Shown here: positions 1-12,089 of the stretch, piece after piece
How positions within the stretch are numbered: the stretch's first letter is position 1
How the letters are laid out: the number at the start of each line of letters is the position of its first letter
NCBI GenBank assembly: GCA_028554755.1
Contig: JAPTOF010000008.1
Coordinates: forward strand, 17,465,001 to 17,529,000
Direction of reading: 5' to 3'
DNA from: Cordia subcordata
Taxonomy: Eukaryota; Streptophyta; Magnoliopsida; Boraginales; Cordiaceae
DNA: 64,000 bases
Program-made: the position numbers and the translations under genes
The notes under the pieces: model-generated
The model's database searches: none
Seen by the model: the letters and a program-made list of their open reading frames with translations, nothing else
Told to the model about the DNA's origin: nothing

Positions 1-719
1 GTTGTTATGTTCTATATGTCCTTAAGCATGTTCTTGGTGTGTGTTGTGTGGTTATTTGGCTTTCCTAGCATGTTTTCTTAGTAAAACTTTTTCAAAATAT
101 GGACTAGAATAGACCACATGTAATATTATTGATCATATAGAATGGTATATGTGAGTGAAGAAATTGAACACTCGTGGACATGTAAAGGCTCATGATATGT
201 TCTATATTACTGCCTATGTCTTGGTGGGAGTGTAATCTTGAGGTGACATTTTACATCTTCTGTTTGGTACTGGTCAAGGCAATATATGGGATATTACGAG
301 AAATGTGGTTATGGCACAAACTTTGTTTGAGCTTAGTTCCACATTTGTAATATTCCAGCTAATGTGTTAAGTATCTTTGATAGTAGAAATGAAAGGTTAG
401 AGATGTGTTATTTCTTGATATATCCTTTTGGATTGAAGGCAGAGTCGTATATCAATCTAGGGAGCGAGAATGTGTATTGGCATTTATGCTTGTTACTCAA
501 AGAATGATAAGTATGATTCAATACTTGCCAGATTCTAAAATTTCTCTATAAGAGATCTTTTAGTCTTCAGATAAATTTGCACCATCTTGAAAGGGAAAAA
601 GTACAGTATGTTATCATTGTTACACCCAGAGCCTTATCTTAGTAGGTGGATTACTAAGTAACCTAATAGATACTTTAGAAAGCCTTTTTAACAAGTTTCT
701 AAAGTTTAGGTTATGGCTC

Positions 720-1380
720 TCACCAGACATGATGAAGCAGTTTCTAATTTAGATGTTTGTCATTGATGCATAGCAATAAATTTAGAGTTTGTTACTCTAA
801 TTATGTTTGGGTTCTTATAGTTGTATCTGAAGAGGTAAAACTCGTAAGATGTAGTTGGGTCTACATGGAGCAAAATGGAGCTAATGTGAAGGTTGGAGCC
901 TTCATAGAAATGCTGGATAGTGAGGGGTTATACTCAGAAAGAAAAGGAGAATTTTGTCCATTTTCTGGGTTTAGAAAGGTGTGGATTTTCAAGGACAGGA
1001 ATCTTATGATATGCTGGGAATTTCTTATGATAGTGTGGGCCGATTATCAGTAAGCCTTCTATTCAGAAGCCATGCTAGGATCCATTAGGTGACTCCATTG
1101 CTATCACTTGTCTTAGTGACAGTGAGATATGATAGATGTTCGTCAAGATAGCTTTTCTTGAGCAAAAAGTTTGACGAGGACATCTGGATTCATAACCAAA
1201 CAAGTGCATTGCTAGATGCAGAGATCATGTGGCTTATAGTGCTTAAGAAGTCCTCTTAAGGGCTTAAGCAAACATCTAATAAATGGTATCAAATTTGATC
1301 AGAAAAACAAGTTTTTGTTTTGATCAAGATATTGATGGACCATTGGTGTATAAAAAGGATAATACATAGTAAAGGTTAAC
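720..1380 (+). pseudogene. Reverse transcriptase remnant of the decayed copia element
   Basis: This stretch aligns by eye with the reverse transcriptase N-terminal region of copia A at 17995-18500. Shared landmarks are the pattern ending in EAVSN-like DEAVSN, the W-x-L-V-V-(A/S)-x-E-x-V-K segment and the x-C-x-W-V-Y motif, followed further on by remains of the DVKTAFLNG region near 1130. The longest open stretch (757-1053) has no intact catalytic motif. Many stops and indels separate the matching parts. No function is likely. Confidence 0.65.
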
Positions 1381-1838
1381 TCTATCCTGTGTTTTTGTAT
1401 TAAATTGGTCTTAGTTAAGATTAATATGCAATATTCCAAAGGAGTGTTTTTACCTCCTAGCTATTGGAATGCTTTTATCTAGTGTTGTTTGATGACCAGA
1501 GAGATATTTAAAGCATTATGTGCTTTAGCACAGTGGGAGCTTTACAAACTACATGATAAATACTAGACCTAGATATCTATTTTTGTAGTGAGTGTGGATA
1601 GCAACTATCAATTGAATTATTGGAGAAATTTCCTTAGGTTAGTGAATTTACACATTTTCTAGTATCTTCTAGAAAATAGAAGATTGTATACTGAGACATG
1701 AGAAAGAAGATTGGATAACCGTGGTGAAAAACCATGTGTACCTATAAGACATGACTCTTGGTGAGAGTGTTTGCCAAATAAGTTGAGTCATTTAGGAACA
1801 CGGTTTGGCAATTGTGATCTTTAGTGCAAGTAGGAGAT

Positions 1839-3570
1839 TGTTGCAATTATATGTCCTAAAGACCACAAGCACAAGGTGATTACTAGATACTACACATAAT
1901 ACGCTCATGATATTGTTCATATAACTGAGCTTTGGACAACTTATTCTCCCCAATTGTGTATTGATGCAAAGTATGAAGGTCCAATGATATAGACCAATGA
2001 CTTGGGTATGCAGTAAGATTAGACGCATAGTAGGTCCAAGTCTAGATTTGGTGATATCATAAATTGGTCCATAGCTGTATGGGTCGTGTTGAGCACTCTA
2101 TCGAAACAAGGTTATAGTGGCCGAGTCTTTTTGAAAAAGTGATCTACTGAGGTCATTGATGGTTTTTTGAACTACGCTCCTAGTGCATGCATCACACCTT
2201 AGACAAGGCCACTATGAATATGTCTTCTAAGAACCATACGATCACATATAAAAGACGAGATACTCACAGCTTTCAAGTGACCAATGCTTTTAATCTTGAG
2301 CATATGTGGATGAACTGACTAAGTTAAAGTACAATACTTTGATGTGCGATAAGGAGAAGTCTTGAATGATAAGATTGTCTGCCTCGTACATTGGGTATTG
2401 CGTTCTAGTTTGGTTGGGACATGCATATGCAACAACAGAGTTTATGTGCCCTCTTGGATTTGTCCACTTGATCACTAGGAATCTAATACAAGTTATATTT
2501 CCCTTCAGAAGTATATGAGTCATTTTGCTTGTGGATCACTCCCTATATTAAGAGATTTGTGACCAATGGATGATCATCATAAGGGACTAAAGACTCTAAG
2601 GTTCCAGATGCAGTCTTGGAGGTGATAGTACTTGTATGGATCAGCCTTGACTACGAGCATACATAGAGGGGCATTTTGGTCATTTCACTTGGTGACAAGC
2701 TCTTGTTTAACTAGTAATTATACTTGGAGTGCGGCTTTGGTCTTCTGGTGGAAATAGATTGAGGTCAAAATGGCCTTAGTGTCGTCAAAGTGATGGCGCG
2801 AGAATTTTGGTCATTTTGAGAGCCAAGGATAATTATGTCTTTTGGTCCCTCTACTAGCTATTACTCTATTGGATACATTAATTGAGGTAAACTAATTATG
2901 TGGATTGCTTAAATAAGATTTGAGTTTAGAATTAAGAAGGGATTTAATTATCTAGGTCTTCTTAATAAACTCATGGATATCTTAATTAGATAAGTAGGTC
3001 CCACATGGAAGATATTTAGTGTGTGAGGTGGAATATACGAGATATCCTTATCCTTAAGGAATATTCCATTTCCAGAACGACTAAGGAAGGGTATTATGGT
3101 AAAACATAATATTTTAGGAACCTTATCCTTATTAGGGTTGTCTTGTACTATAAATAGTACAAGATAGACATAACCCATATGACACAAGAGAATATGAAAG
3201 AGAGACATCTTTTTGGTAGTTGTATGTAGTATTTTTCACACATTAACACCAAGAACACACACTAAATTCCATAACCTCAATTTGGCCTTAAAAATTGCTT
3301 GCCCACTATATAGCAAATTGTATCCTAGCAATAGAGCTTTGGAAATAGTGGAGAAGACCATTAGAAGGCTAATACAAGACGGGTATTGTGCGAAGAAGCC
3401 ATTTTTGCATCCGGGTCACACTACAAAGGTAATTGGTCTTAACTTTACATTTGTGTTTTTGCTTGAATGTGATGCCCATTCATATAATAGATTTGATTTA
3501 TGCTATGTTTCCACTCCCGTTGCTATTAATATGATTTTGTTTTTTAAAATCTGGAATAACAACTAATCAT
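1839..3570 (+). mobile_element. 3' LTR of the decayed copia element
   Basis: It begins TGTTGCAA straight after a polypurine tract (AGTGCAAGTAGGAGA type). Blocks match the U3 of the copia A LTR, for example the run from GGTCCAAGTCTAGATTT through the AAGGTTATA block. A TATA box (TATAAATAG) lies at about 3150, in the same relative place as in A. The U5 side is badly drifted, and the end is not clear; it merges with an unrelated LTR fragment near 3570. Confidence 0.6.
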
Positions 3571-4195
3571 GTGAATGACATCTAGATCCAACATCAGGTT
3601 AGGTTTAGTCGACCTTAGATGGCCTAAGTCTTGGCTTTAAATCTAGCCAATAGTTTAGGCATTAGAGTTAGATCAATCTAAGTCACCTAGAGCCCTAACT
3701 AGCTAACCCTAAGTCATAAAGACCATATGTCGTGGCTCTAGGAGTTCACGCTAGGGACGGACTCGCACTGAGGCTTAGGGCATCATCATGAGGTTACTTA
3801 GGAGTTTAGACGAGAGCAACCTAGCTTAATCCATCAAGGAACCTTAGCAAGAACATAGTAATCAGCCATTTACAAGTTGTAATCACCCTAGTCCCCTTTT
3901 CTAACGTTTGACTGATCTTAGATCGCTTGATTCTCCCATTTCACACACACCGCCCTTTGCTTTTCCTTGTCTTTAGAATAGATTTACCTTTCTTCAACTC
4001 CCTTTAAACCAAAAACCCCCCAAAAATATTATGGTTTAAGTTCCCACATGTAGCTCTTTAAGACGCACTTAGCTTAGGGCACCACACATGTTTAGTCTTC
4101 CTATGGATTTGACACCCGCATTCGCACACACTACACTATAATTGACCCGTTCGTTTGCGGGCATTTTAGGCCTTATGCACTAAATAGCATTAGTG
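3571..4195 (+). mobile_element. Fragment of a G-family LTR (3' part)
   Basis: It shares the long conserved block of the solo LTRs at 6353-8199 and 14208-16100: repeated 'TTTAAATC(T/C)AGCCAAT' phrases, a 'CTAGGGACGGAC' block, and near the end 'GACACCCGCA' followed by a GCGGGCATTTTAGG-like stretch. Only the 3' third to half of the LTR is present; no TG start and no target-site duplication were found. It is older than the intact solo copies. Confidence 0.7.
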
Positions 4196-4846
4196 TTCAT
4201 ACATTTACAATAAGCGAAAATTTATAATATATTTTTAGAGTAATTTCTCAAATTCTAACAGTGATGTTCATACATTTTCTGAGTCATGTTCAAAACACCA
4301 ATTAAGGTTTATTCAATAATGCAGTTTCAATGTGGTTGTTGTATCTAATCTTTGTTCAGAATAAGTGCTTTGGTTTTCATAACAGTTAGAAGTTCAAATA
4401 TAAAATCTAATATGATGTTGATGTGTATTGTATATAAGCATATACATATGTACATATATATATATATATATATATACATACATATATATACATATATGTA
4501 TATGTGTGTACATATGTATATATATTTGTCTGGATATATGTGTATTTTGCATAGAGATTCTTGCCTTTGTGCCGATGTTGTTGATGTTCACGAAGTTATC
4601 GGTGTTGTTTAGTCGTTAGAGTCACGAGAGAGATAGAGAGGTTTTGAGATGCAGCACTTGGTGTTTTGCAAGTTTTGGTTGATTTATGTGTTATTATATA
4701 ATGCGTGTGGCTCACACGCAAAAAGGTGCAAGGGTAATGAGTTGGTACACAGTAATAAAGGAGCATAATGTAAGGACTGGTGATTGTGACCTATTTTATC
4801 ACATCATGAAAAATTTAGTGATATATATATATATATATTTGTTTAC
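4196..4846. other. No gene seen; AT-rich spacer with microsatellites
   Basis: The stretch holds a TA/TACA microsatellite and a second short (TA)n at about 4820-4840. Short open frames across the repeats encode only Tyr/Ile/His runs and are repeat artefacts. I see no splice pattern or protein similarity. Confidence 0.6.
4447..4527. repeat. (TA)n / (TACA)n microsatellite
   Basis: Alternating TA with interspersed TACATA and TGTGTA units, partly palindromic. The open frames on both strands are by-products of the repeat. Confidence 0.9.
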
Positions 4847-4849
4847 TAA

Positions 4850-5059
4850 GGGTCTATCTGGATTGAATTGAGTTTTTTAAGGAAAAGTATTTTCTAAAAA
4901 AAATTAGTCTTCTTTTAATTATTATTTGGCTTAACTTTTAAAAAAGCTAAAACTCTGAAAAAAAAAACTAAAATACAATTTTTTTAAAATAAATTTTTTT
5001 TAACTTCTTAGAAAAGTAATTTTTTTTAAAAGTCTTAAAAAGCCAATTTGAATGAGGCC
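4850..5059. mobile_element. MITE, Tourist/PIF-Harbinger-like
   Basis: A 210-bp non-coding AT-rich unit with imperfect terminal inverted repeats: GGGTCTATCTGGATTG at the left and, read from the right end, GGCCTCATTCAAATTG. It is flanked by TAA at 4847-4849 and 5060-5062. Terminal GG(G/C) and a TAA target duplication are typical of Tourist-type MITEs. The interior is rich in A and T runs and codes for nothing. Confidence 0.7.
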
Positions 5060-5062
5060 TAA

Positions 5063-5644
5063 GTTCAAAATATAATAAGTACTAATTATAGAAAAATTTA
5101 AAACAATCTACTTGGCATATTTATATTTGATATCAAAGATTAGGTATTTGAAAAGTTATTTTAGTCTACTTAATGAGCCAGATGGAAATATTTTTGTGCA
5201 CTAGTTGCTAATAGGAAATGAAGAATCTATTAAAGTATATCTTAAGTCCTGTTTGAATTGAATTTTTTATAAAAAAATATTTTTTTTAAAATATAGTTTT
5301 ATAATAACTTGACATTCACAAAAATTAACCTCTAAAAAGAGCCCAAGTGTAACTTTTTTCTTAAAAATTAAAAATTTTAATTTAAAAAATTCAAAATTTA
5401 TTAAAATAAGCACCTTTGGGAAAAGCAATCCTAAAAATGGGAAAGATGGTATCCAAGTCATGAGGTGCGGATGAAAACGTTAAATATTAAATTTATTAAT
5501 TAATAATTATTTTAATAATATAAAAGAAGACTCTTGTTTGCTAGAGGGGAATACAAGTAGATGGATGAGGGTGTTGTGGAGGCCTTATACTATCTACCTA
5601 TAGGTACACAATATTATATGCACCTACAACTAAAACTCACGTGC
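5063..5644. other. No gene seen; AT-rich, possible second MITE
   Basis: A segment at about 5237-5461 begins like the MITE just upstream (GTCCTGTTTGAATTG) and ends with a roughly inverted CATGACTTGGATACC, about 222 bp in all. The ends match only loosely and no convincing target duplication is visible. The rest is simple AT-rich DNA. Confidence 0.4.
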
Positions 5645-5651
5645 TATATAA
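5645..5651 (+). promoter_or_regulatory. Candidate TATA box of the FAR1-like gene
   Basis: TATATAA-like sequence in GCTATATAAG, about 175 bases upstream of the first plausible ATG (5825), followed by a pyrimidine-rich leader. Position and context fit a plant core promoter, but no transcript evidence is available. Confidence 0.35.
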
Positions 5652-5824
5652 GTCTTTTCTTTTTTTGTCCAAAATCCCAAACTGTAGCTTCTCTCTCCTC
5701 ATTCGCTTCAAGCACGAACCCCAACATCCCAATTTAAGCTAATTCAACTCAATTCAATTCAAATCTTCAATTTTTTTATCACACTACTTTAACAATTGCT
5801 AAAAACATATCGATTGAAGCAATA

Positions 5825-5915
5825 ATGATGGAGGCAGAGGGACCGACATCAGCAATTTTGCGAAATCAAATTCAAGAAATTGATAATCTCTACATCAGCA
5901 ACACAAGTGTGCTTT
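5825..5915 (+). pseudogene. Possible first exon of the FAR1-like gene
   Basis: An ATG follows a plausible TATA box and leader. The frame starts MMEAEGPTSA and would run 30 codons to a TGA, with a possible exit into the intron near AAGTGTGC. Sequence rich in the motif array follows directly, as in the other introns of this element. There is no protein similarity to confirm it. Confidence 0.3.
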
Positions 5916-5984
5916 GATCTCCATTGTTGCTGCTTTCATTGCATTTCTGCTTTTTTTTCATCTACATTTTCTAAAATTGCAACA

Positions 5985-6347
5985 TTGTTCAATGCGACAA
6001 ATTCAATGAACAAATCCTGAGTATTCAATGAACAAAAATTTATTCTGATGCTTTATGAATTTTAGTGAGCAAACAAACTCTGGATACTAAACAAACTTTA
6101 TTGAGTTAAATGCAACACATATTGAAACACATTATTTAGTTAAATGCAACAAATCTTGAGTATTCAATAAACTAAAATTTATTCTGATGCTTTGTGAGTT
6201 ATACTAAACAAACAAACTTTGGATACTGAACAAACATCTTTGATTGTTTAGAAAAAATTACTTGTTAACAGATATGATGGTGCTTTGTGAATTTTAGTGA
6301 ACAAACAGACTTTGGATACTGAACAAACATTTTTTCCTGTTTAGAAG
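5985..6347 (+). repeat. TGAACAAAC-type motif array in intron
   Basis: Many imperfect copies of ACTGAACAAAC, mixed with a longer unit containing GCTTTGTGAATTTTAGTGA. The array is interrupted by a solo LTR and resumes at 8205. All copies are on the + strand. Confidence 0.75.
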
Positions 6348-6352
6348 AATTT

Positions 6353-8199
6353 TGTTGTGTCGTGGTTAGGTATGTGTTTGCATTACATTTCTATGTTAAA
6401 GGTGTTCTTGTGCTCTATTAGGTGTATTAGTATAACATTTATGCCATACTTGTGCATAGTAGGTTTCAAATGTCCATAGTTGAGCTTGGAACGTAAATGC
6501 TACACTAATACGCATTTATATCTGGTTTGAGGTGAAAATTAGGATAATGCTCAAAGCTTAATGGATGATGATTTGATGTTGGAGCAAAGCTAAGGGTGTT
6601 TTGGATGTGAAGAAGTAAAGAAGAAAGCATTTGGAGATGAAGCAACCAAGAAAGATCAGGCACAAAAGGAGCAAAGAAGAGGAGCTTTCCAGTCAAGGCC
6701 AATCGATCGGCCCTACCTCTGGCCCCCACTTCTAGCCCTGCTTCCAACCTTGGTTAGAGAACTCCCAAACTGTGGTCGGATTCACTTGTTCCAGAGGCCT
6801 GGAGCCTGACCTAGCGACTAACTTTTGCAGCGAAGAACAGCTATTTAAGGCCATTTTGAGCTTATTTGTCATATCTTCACACCTACACTCTTCACCCATC
6901 TCAAACACATTAAACCACACATAAATACAACTAGATCCAAGCTTGTAATTAGGGTTTTAACACTTGCAATAGCAAGATCAAGACAAGGATTTCGAAAGCA
7001 AAGCTAAGCATGAAAGGGAGGTCCATCTTTCTCCTTTTGCACATAGTTTTCTCTATGTTAGAATAGATCTTTTATGGGTGATTGAAGCTTGTATTATGGG
7101 TCGATAAAGTACTACATTGCTATGAGATTGTGATGGTTTAATATATATGTTTGTTTTTAATGCTTCAATGGCGATTTACATACATGTTTATGTGTTTGTT
7201 GATATGCCTAGGTGAAAGAACATATATATTTAGTGGCTTGATTGCTATTTAACACTTTTAAATCATTGTATCAGCATGTCTAGGTGTTTATGTAGTGATT
7301 CCATGAAGTGGGTCTTGTAGCTATGCATGTCTATGTGTGTTTTTACATACCTTAGTAGCAATTTTAGCTTCTATGACATACATGTTGGATTCTAGTACAT
7401 AAATTGGTATGACCAAAACAAGTCTAGCTGTTTAGGGCAAGAATATGATTTATATTCATTTATATCATGCTCAAGAACATATACGATGTGCTTTATTGTC
7501 AAACTTGCTTGCGTGATGTTAAGATTAGTGGTTCTTCATTAATAATTAGGTCTAGTTTAGTCTCCTTTGGCTTTAAACCCAGTCAATAGGTATCAAAGCT
7601 AGCTTAATTGACCTTAGGAAGCTTAGTTCTTAACTTTAAACCCAGCCAATGAGTTAAAACTTAGAGTAAGACCAATTATCATCCCCTAGGAATGAAATTA
7701 GCTAATTCGTGCCCCAGTTCATAAGGACCATGCTATGCCTTTAGGTAGTTAGCACCTAGGGACAAACACACACCGAGTTCTAGGGATTGTAGGAGAGGTT
7801 GATTAAATTCCTAGCTTAGAGCCACCTCTCTTAAAGCAAAACCATCAAAGTTAATCCCATAGAGAGTTAGTACCCAAATCACCTGTCGTAAAGTAGATTT
7901 CACTCATTGCCATATTACTTGTGTCAATTTCCTTTTTCCAGTTTGTTCTCCCTTGCTTTTATTTCCTTTAGTATGTTTAGATTAGTTTAATTTACTTTGA
8001 GCTCCTTTAAAATTTAAAACAACCAAAAAGAATTCTTAGTTTAGCTTGGTTTCTTTCTAACTTTCTAGGACATACACTTAGATTTCATTCCCCATTTCCC
8101 ACCTCCTAAGGGATCAACCCTACTTTTGCAAATTAGACTACACAACCTGTGCACTTGTAGGCTTTTAATTAAGGGTTAGTGCTTAATTATCTAGCATCA
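6353..8199 (+). mobile_element. Solo LTR of the G family, TSD AATTT
   Basis: Starts TGTTGTG, ends CTAGCATCA, 1847 bp, flanked by AATTT at 6348-6352 and 8200-8204. It has no internal region, so it looks like the product of LTR-LTR recombination. A TATA-like box (TATTTAA, about 6842) follows a GC-rich stretch with a decayed GATCGGCC-type palindrome. The conserved 'CTAGGGAC' block and repeated 'AAACCCAGCCAAT' phrases are shared with the LTRs at 14208 and in element G. It splits an intron of the FAR1-like gene. Confidence 0.88.
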
Positions 8200-8204
8200 A
8201 ATTT

Positions 8205-8432
8205 AATTGTTAACATATATGGTAATGCTTTATGAATTTTAGTAAATAAACAAATTATGATTTTTGAACAAACAAAGTGTGCATACTGGACAAACATCTG
8301 CGACTATTTGAAAAAATTTATTTGTGAATAGATAATATCATGGTTTGTCAATTTTACTGAACAAATATTTTATCAATACTGAACAAATAGTTATTTTATG
8401 CTGAACAAATATCTCTGACTGTTTCAACTTAG
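8205..8432 (+). repeat. TGAACAAAC-type motif array, intron end
   Basis: Continuation of the array cut by the solo LTR; it ends at the splice acceptor TTCAACTTAG. A related copy of this block, including the following exon start, occurs at 23690-23905. Confidence 0.75.
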
Positions 8433-9548
8433 GTGACAATGATGATATAAATATTATTGAAGGTGAAACATTAGAGTTAATGAGCAAAAAACTGCTTGGA
8501 GAGGAAAATGCATATCAAGTATACAATGACTCTGTATATATGATAGGATTTGGTATTAGAAAAGGAAAGATAAGATACAATAGAAATAGCAAAATCATTT
8601 CTCAAAGAGAATTTTATTGCAACAAGAGTGGCAAAAAGGACAAAAGGAACATTGAAGAATGAGCTTACATTAAGATAGATGTTAGAACAAATTACAAAGC
8701 AAAAATTAGGTTCAAGATAGGAGAAGATGATACTTGGGAAGTAGTCATACACCAAATGGTCCACAATCATCAAATGACAAGCCCTAGAAAAAGTCATATG
8801 ATAAGATCACATAGACAACTACAAAAGGAGAATGTTGACATCTTTAGAAACATGAAGAAAGTTGGAAAAAATATGGCGGATGGATTTAGAGTAATGGCAA
8901 ATAAGGTTGGATGCATTCAAAAATTGTCATACACAAAAAGAGATGTCTACAATGCCCTAGCAATTGAGAATAGAAAATATCTAGAAGGTGGGGATTGCAA
9001 AACTTTTTATTACAATCTTGTCTGATAGAATGGAAAGTGAAGATGACTTTTTTTATGATTTCAAATTGGACAAGCAAGGAACAATGACAAGCTTCTTTTT
9101 CAGATATTCTAGGATGAAGTATGACTACCATCTATTGGGTGATTTGTGTGTATTTGACAACACTTATAGAACAAATAAGTACGGGATGATATTTGTGCCA
9201 TTTGCGGGAATGAACAACCATACTTTCAATGTCATGTTTGATAGTGGATTTCTAACAAATGAAAAGGAAGAATCATATGAAAAGGAAGAATCATTCATTT
9301 GGCTTTTCCAAAAGTTTCTTAATTCCATGGATGGAAAACAACCGGTATGCATAATGACGGATAAGGCATTTTTTATGGCCGGAGTGATACAAAGGATCTT
9401 CCCCCAATCTTATGACAGGCTAAGCCTTTGGCACATTAGAGAAAATTCAAAGAAGCCTATCAACCACTTGAGAATCAAGGATCGATTTGTTGATTAATTC
9501 AATTATGTGCTAGGAAAGCATTTTTGAACTTGAGTATCATTGGCAAAA
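8433..9548 (+). pseudogene. FAR1-like exon: DNA-binding region and MULE catalytic core
   Basis: Translation gives the FAR1 zinc-binding region with GFGIRKGKIRYN and SQREFYCNK, then a HNHQMTSPRKSH segment, then the MULE core with FFYDFKLD, FDNTYRTNKYGM and a LSLWHI version of the usual LCLWHI. The first acidic catalytic residue (in FDNTYRT) is present. The region of the second reads TDKAFF rather than the usual TDQD, and the Cys of C-x-W-H is Ser, so the active centre looks damaged. A TGA interrupts the frame at about 8660 and one extra T shifts it near 9000. The donor site is AAAA/GTAAGT. Confidence 0.82.
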
Positions 9549-9808
9549 GTAAGTATCATCTTTCATGTTTAATTGATTTTATCACCATTATAATATTTTC
9601 TGAACAAATGTTTATATGACAGGGACCAACTAATTATCTCACAAACAAACATATCACTTACAAAATTTTACTGAACAAATAGTTATATGTTATTGAATAA
9701 ACAGTTATCACGTACTGAACAAACATATCATCTGAACAAACACTTATATGTCACTAAACTAACAGTTATAAGACACTAAACAAACAAATTATCTTATTAT
9801 GTTTTCAG
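9549..9808 (+). repeat. Intron of the FAR1-like gene made of TGAACAAAC-type motifs
   Basis: A 260-bp intron with GTAAGT donor and TTTTCAG acceptor. Much of its length is copies such as CTGAACAAAT and ACTAAACAAAC, all on the + strand. Confidence 0.75.
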
Positions 9809-10254
9809 GTTGATGATTGATTACAGTTGTGCCAATAATAATTGGCTTGAAACTTTTTATGACAAGAACCAAAAGTGGTGTCGAGCGTATTCCAAGCATG
9901 TACTCTCCGATGGTGCACTATCATCACAAAAGAGTGAGTGCACAAATAATACATTGTCAAGAAAGATGGTATCTTCTGCAACTCTACGCGATTTCTACCA
10001 TATATTTTGTTAAGTCATATATAAATGGAGAGAAAACGAAAATATAGAGGACTTTAAATGCTTCAATGGACATCCAGAGATTATCTTGAAGCATGTCGGA
10101 CTACTTGAACACGCTATAAATGTATATACATTAAAAATGTACCGTGTATTTCAAGATCAACTCATAGAAGGGACTACTTACAATTCTGTGGCAATAGTTT
10201 TGGATCAATTAAATGAGACATACAAGGTTTGGAGTGGAAATACAAGCTTATTTA
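9809..10254 (+). pseudogene. FAR1-like exon: C-terminal part of the transposase core, cut by copia A
   Basis: The translation includes NNWLETFYDKNQKWC and a SECTNNTLSRKM segment, matching the region of FAR1 proteins just after the catalytic core, then HPEIILKHVG and a YTLKMYRVFQDQ helix. Stop codons occur at about 10011 and 10046. The exon breaks off where copia A inserted and continues at 21339 after removal of the element and one copy of the target duplication. Confidence 0.78.
10250..10254. repeat. Target-site duplication ATTTA, left of copia A
   Basis: ATTTA here and at 21334-21338 flank the TG...CA ends of copia A exactly. A 5-bp duplication is the norm for copia integrase. Confidence 0.95.
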
Positions 10255-12075
10255 TGTTAGGATTAGTATGCCCTAAAGCTCACTTGTACATGACATTTTT
10301 GGATGTTAAACAATGTATAATCAATTTTATTATATGGCATTATGAGTTTCTTACATATTATCTCTGTTATGCTTTATTGATGCATGTGTAAAGGCCCCTT
10401 GACTTGAACTAATGACTTGGGTGCATAGTGAGGCTGGACACACAGTAGGTCCAAGTCTAGATTTAGGCACGTCATAAATTGAGTCCATAACTGAATTGTA
10501 GTGTTGGGCATTCTACCGGGATAAGGTTATATTGAGCAAGTCTCCTCGTTGAGAGTGATCTACCTAGGTCATTGGAGGATTTTTCGGATTTGTCTCGATA
10601 GTACGTGTGTCACGTATTGGACAGGACCATTATGAGTATGTTTTCTAGAGACGTGCTATCAAAGAAAGAAAACAAGATACTCACTGCTACTAAATGATCA
10701 TTGCTCTTAATCTTGAGCATATGTGGATGAACTAATGAAGTTAGGATTTGGTACTTTGATTCACTGTGGGTGAGATCTTACTTTATTAGGATCAACAGCC
10801 TTGTGCATTGAGTACTAAGTTCTAATTAATTGGAACATGCATATGTAAAATGGAATCTATGTGCCCCCTTGGGATTGTCCAAATTTGTCATCCGAATCTA
10901 GATCTAGTGATACTACCATTATAGGTGTGTCGGTCATATGGCTTGAGGGTCGCTCCCGAGATCAAGAGATTCCATGACCAAGGATGGTTGGCAATAGGAC
11001 AAGAAACCCACGAAAAAAGATGCAGCTAAGGAGGTGATAGTACACAGGCCAAAGGACCGGTCTTAGCTGTAGGCATACATAGAGGGTCATTATAGTCGGT
11101 TCTTTAGTAGGTCAAAGACAAAGTTCACATTCTTTTGTGATAAGCTTTTGGATAATAGCAACTATTCTTGGAGTGCAACTTTGATCTTATGGTGGAATAG
11201 ATCAGAGTTAAAAATAATTATTATGTCGCCTAAATCGGGTAAGGACATTTTTAATTATTTTTGGAAGCCAAGGTTAATTATGACTTCTTGGTCCCTTCCC
11301 TAGTTGAAATGACTTTGAGAGAGTAATCTTGGAAGAGCAAATTCCATATTGTGGTAGTAGCCTTATTGGGCCAAAGCTTGGAATTGGGTTTGGGCTTTCT
11401 TTAGAGTCCAAGATAACCTAATTGGGCTAGGATGATTTCCTATTGGGCTTAGGCCTCCACATGGGTTATGGACTATGTGTTAGTCTTGGATTGTGGGCTT
11501 GGCCCAAGCTTCCATGACATGTGGCAAACTTTTACTACTAGGAAAAAGTTTCCCACATGGAAAGTTTACAAGGTTTACGTGCCAAACTTTTTCTATAAAT
11601 AGGTAAGACCTTAAACCATTTCATGTATCCAAAATTTTGTAGTTAATCTCTTCCATTTTGGCAAGAGAATACTACAACACATAGTACACACTAATTGTGT
11701 GATTTTTGCTATAGTTTTTCAAGAGCATATTATTTTGCTTCTTCCCACACAAGAGGCTATTCTCTCAAGATAAGTCTCTTTAATCATAGGGAAGAAGACT
11801 AGGGAGTTGCTTATTGCGACACCCTTATAGTAAATTTTTGGTAGCCTTGTTCGTGAACGGGAACAAAGCTCGTGATGGTTTTAGCTTCATCAAAGGCCCC
11901 ACGCTTCAAGAGGTTAGCTTTACATATTTTTGTATGTACTAGTTATATTCTATATTTTCTCAAGCATGTTCTTGTGTGTGTTATGTGGTTATTTCATTTT
12001 CCTAGCATGTTTTCTTGATAGAATTTTTGAAAATATAGAGTAGGATATACCACACTTAATAATATTGATCCTACA
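10255..12075 (+). repeat. 5' LTR of copia A
   Basis: 1821 bp, TG...CA ends. TATA box TATAAATAG at about 11594 marks the start of the R region. The copy at 19533-21333 is roughly 97% identical by eye, with scattered substitutions and small indels. U3 contains a run of short TTGGGCTT-like repeats at about 11360-11510. Confidence 0.95.
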
Positions 12076-12077
12076 AT

Positions 12078-12089
12078 TGGTATCAGAGC
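12078..12089 (+). other. Primer-binding site of copia A
   Basis: TGGTATCAGAGC two bases after the LTR. This is the standard primer site complementary to the 3' end of plant initiator methionine tRNA. Confidence 0.92.

Larger units (their letters stand above)
1..3570 (+). mobile_element. Decayed Ty1/copia LTR retrotransposon, left-truncated by the window
   Basis: Bases 1 to about 140 match the end of the copia LTR seen intact at 11940-12075, but the terminal bases have drifted. The internal part is only about 1.7 kb, so gag and most of integrase are missing. A purine tract at about 1824-1838 precedes an LTR that begins at 1839. Pieces of reverse transcriptase and RNase H are recognisable only by comparison with elements A and B further right. 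It is a distant relative of those two and clearly the oldest copy. The 3' LTR runs into another LTR fragment near 3570, so no target-site duplication can be read. Confidence 0.75.

Noticed and set aside
3213..3566. 117-codon plus-strand frame as a host gene
   Set aside because: It lies where the decayed copia LTR should have its R-U5 part, and parts of it align with the A LTR at nucleotide level.
4352..4619. Several short open frames on both strands rich in Tyr, Ile and His
   Set aside because: They are readings of the (TA)n/(TACA)n microsatellite and have no independent support.
5237..5461. Second MITE similar to 4850-5059
   Set aside because: Only the first fifteen bases resemble the other MITE and the ends do not pair well; kept as a weak note only.
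5460..5650. Terminal inverted repeat of the MULE matching 34400-34860
   Set aside because: Comparing the two areas by eye gave no inverted match longer than chance.
8433..10254. Functional FAR1/FHY3 light-signalling gene
   Set aside because: In-frame stops, a frameshift, altered catalytic region and two retroelement insertions make this a dead transposase copy.
12078..12089. Possible tRNA gene because of tRNA-like sequence
   Set aside because: Only the primer-binding complement is present; no cloverleaf can be drawn around it.
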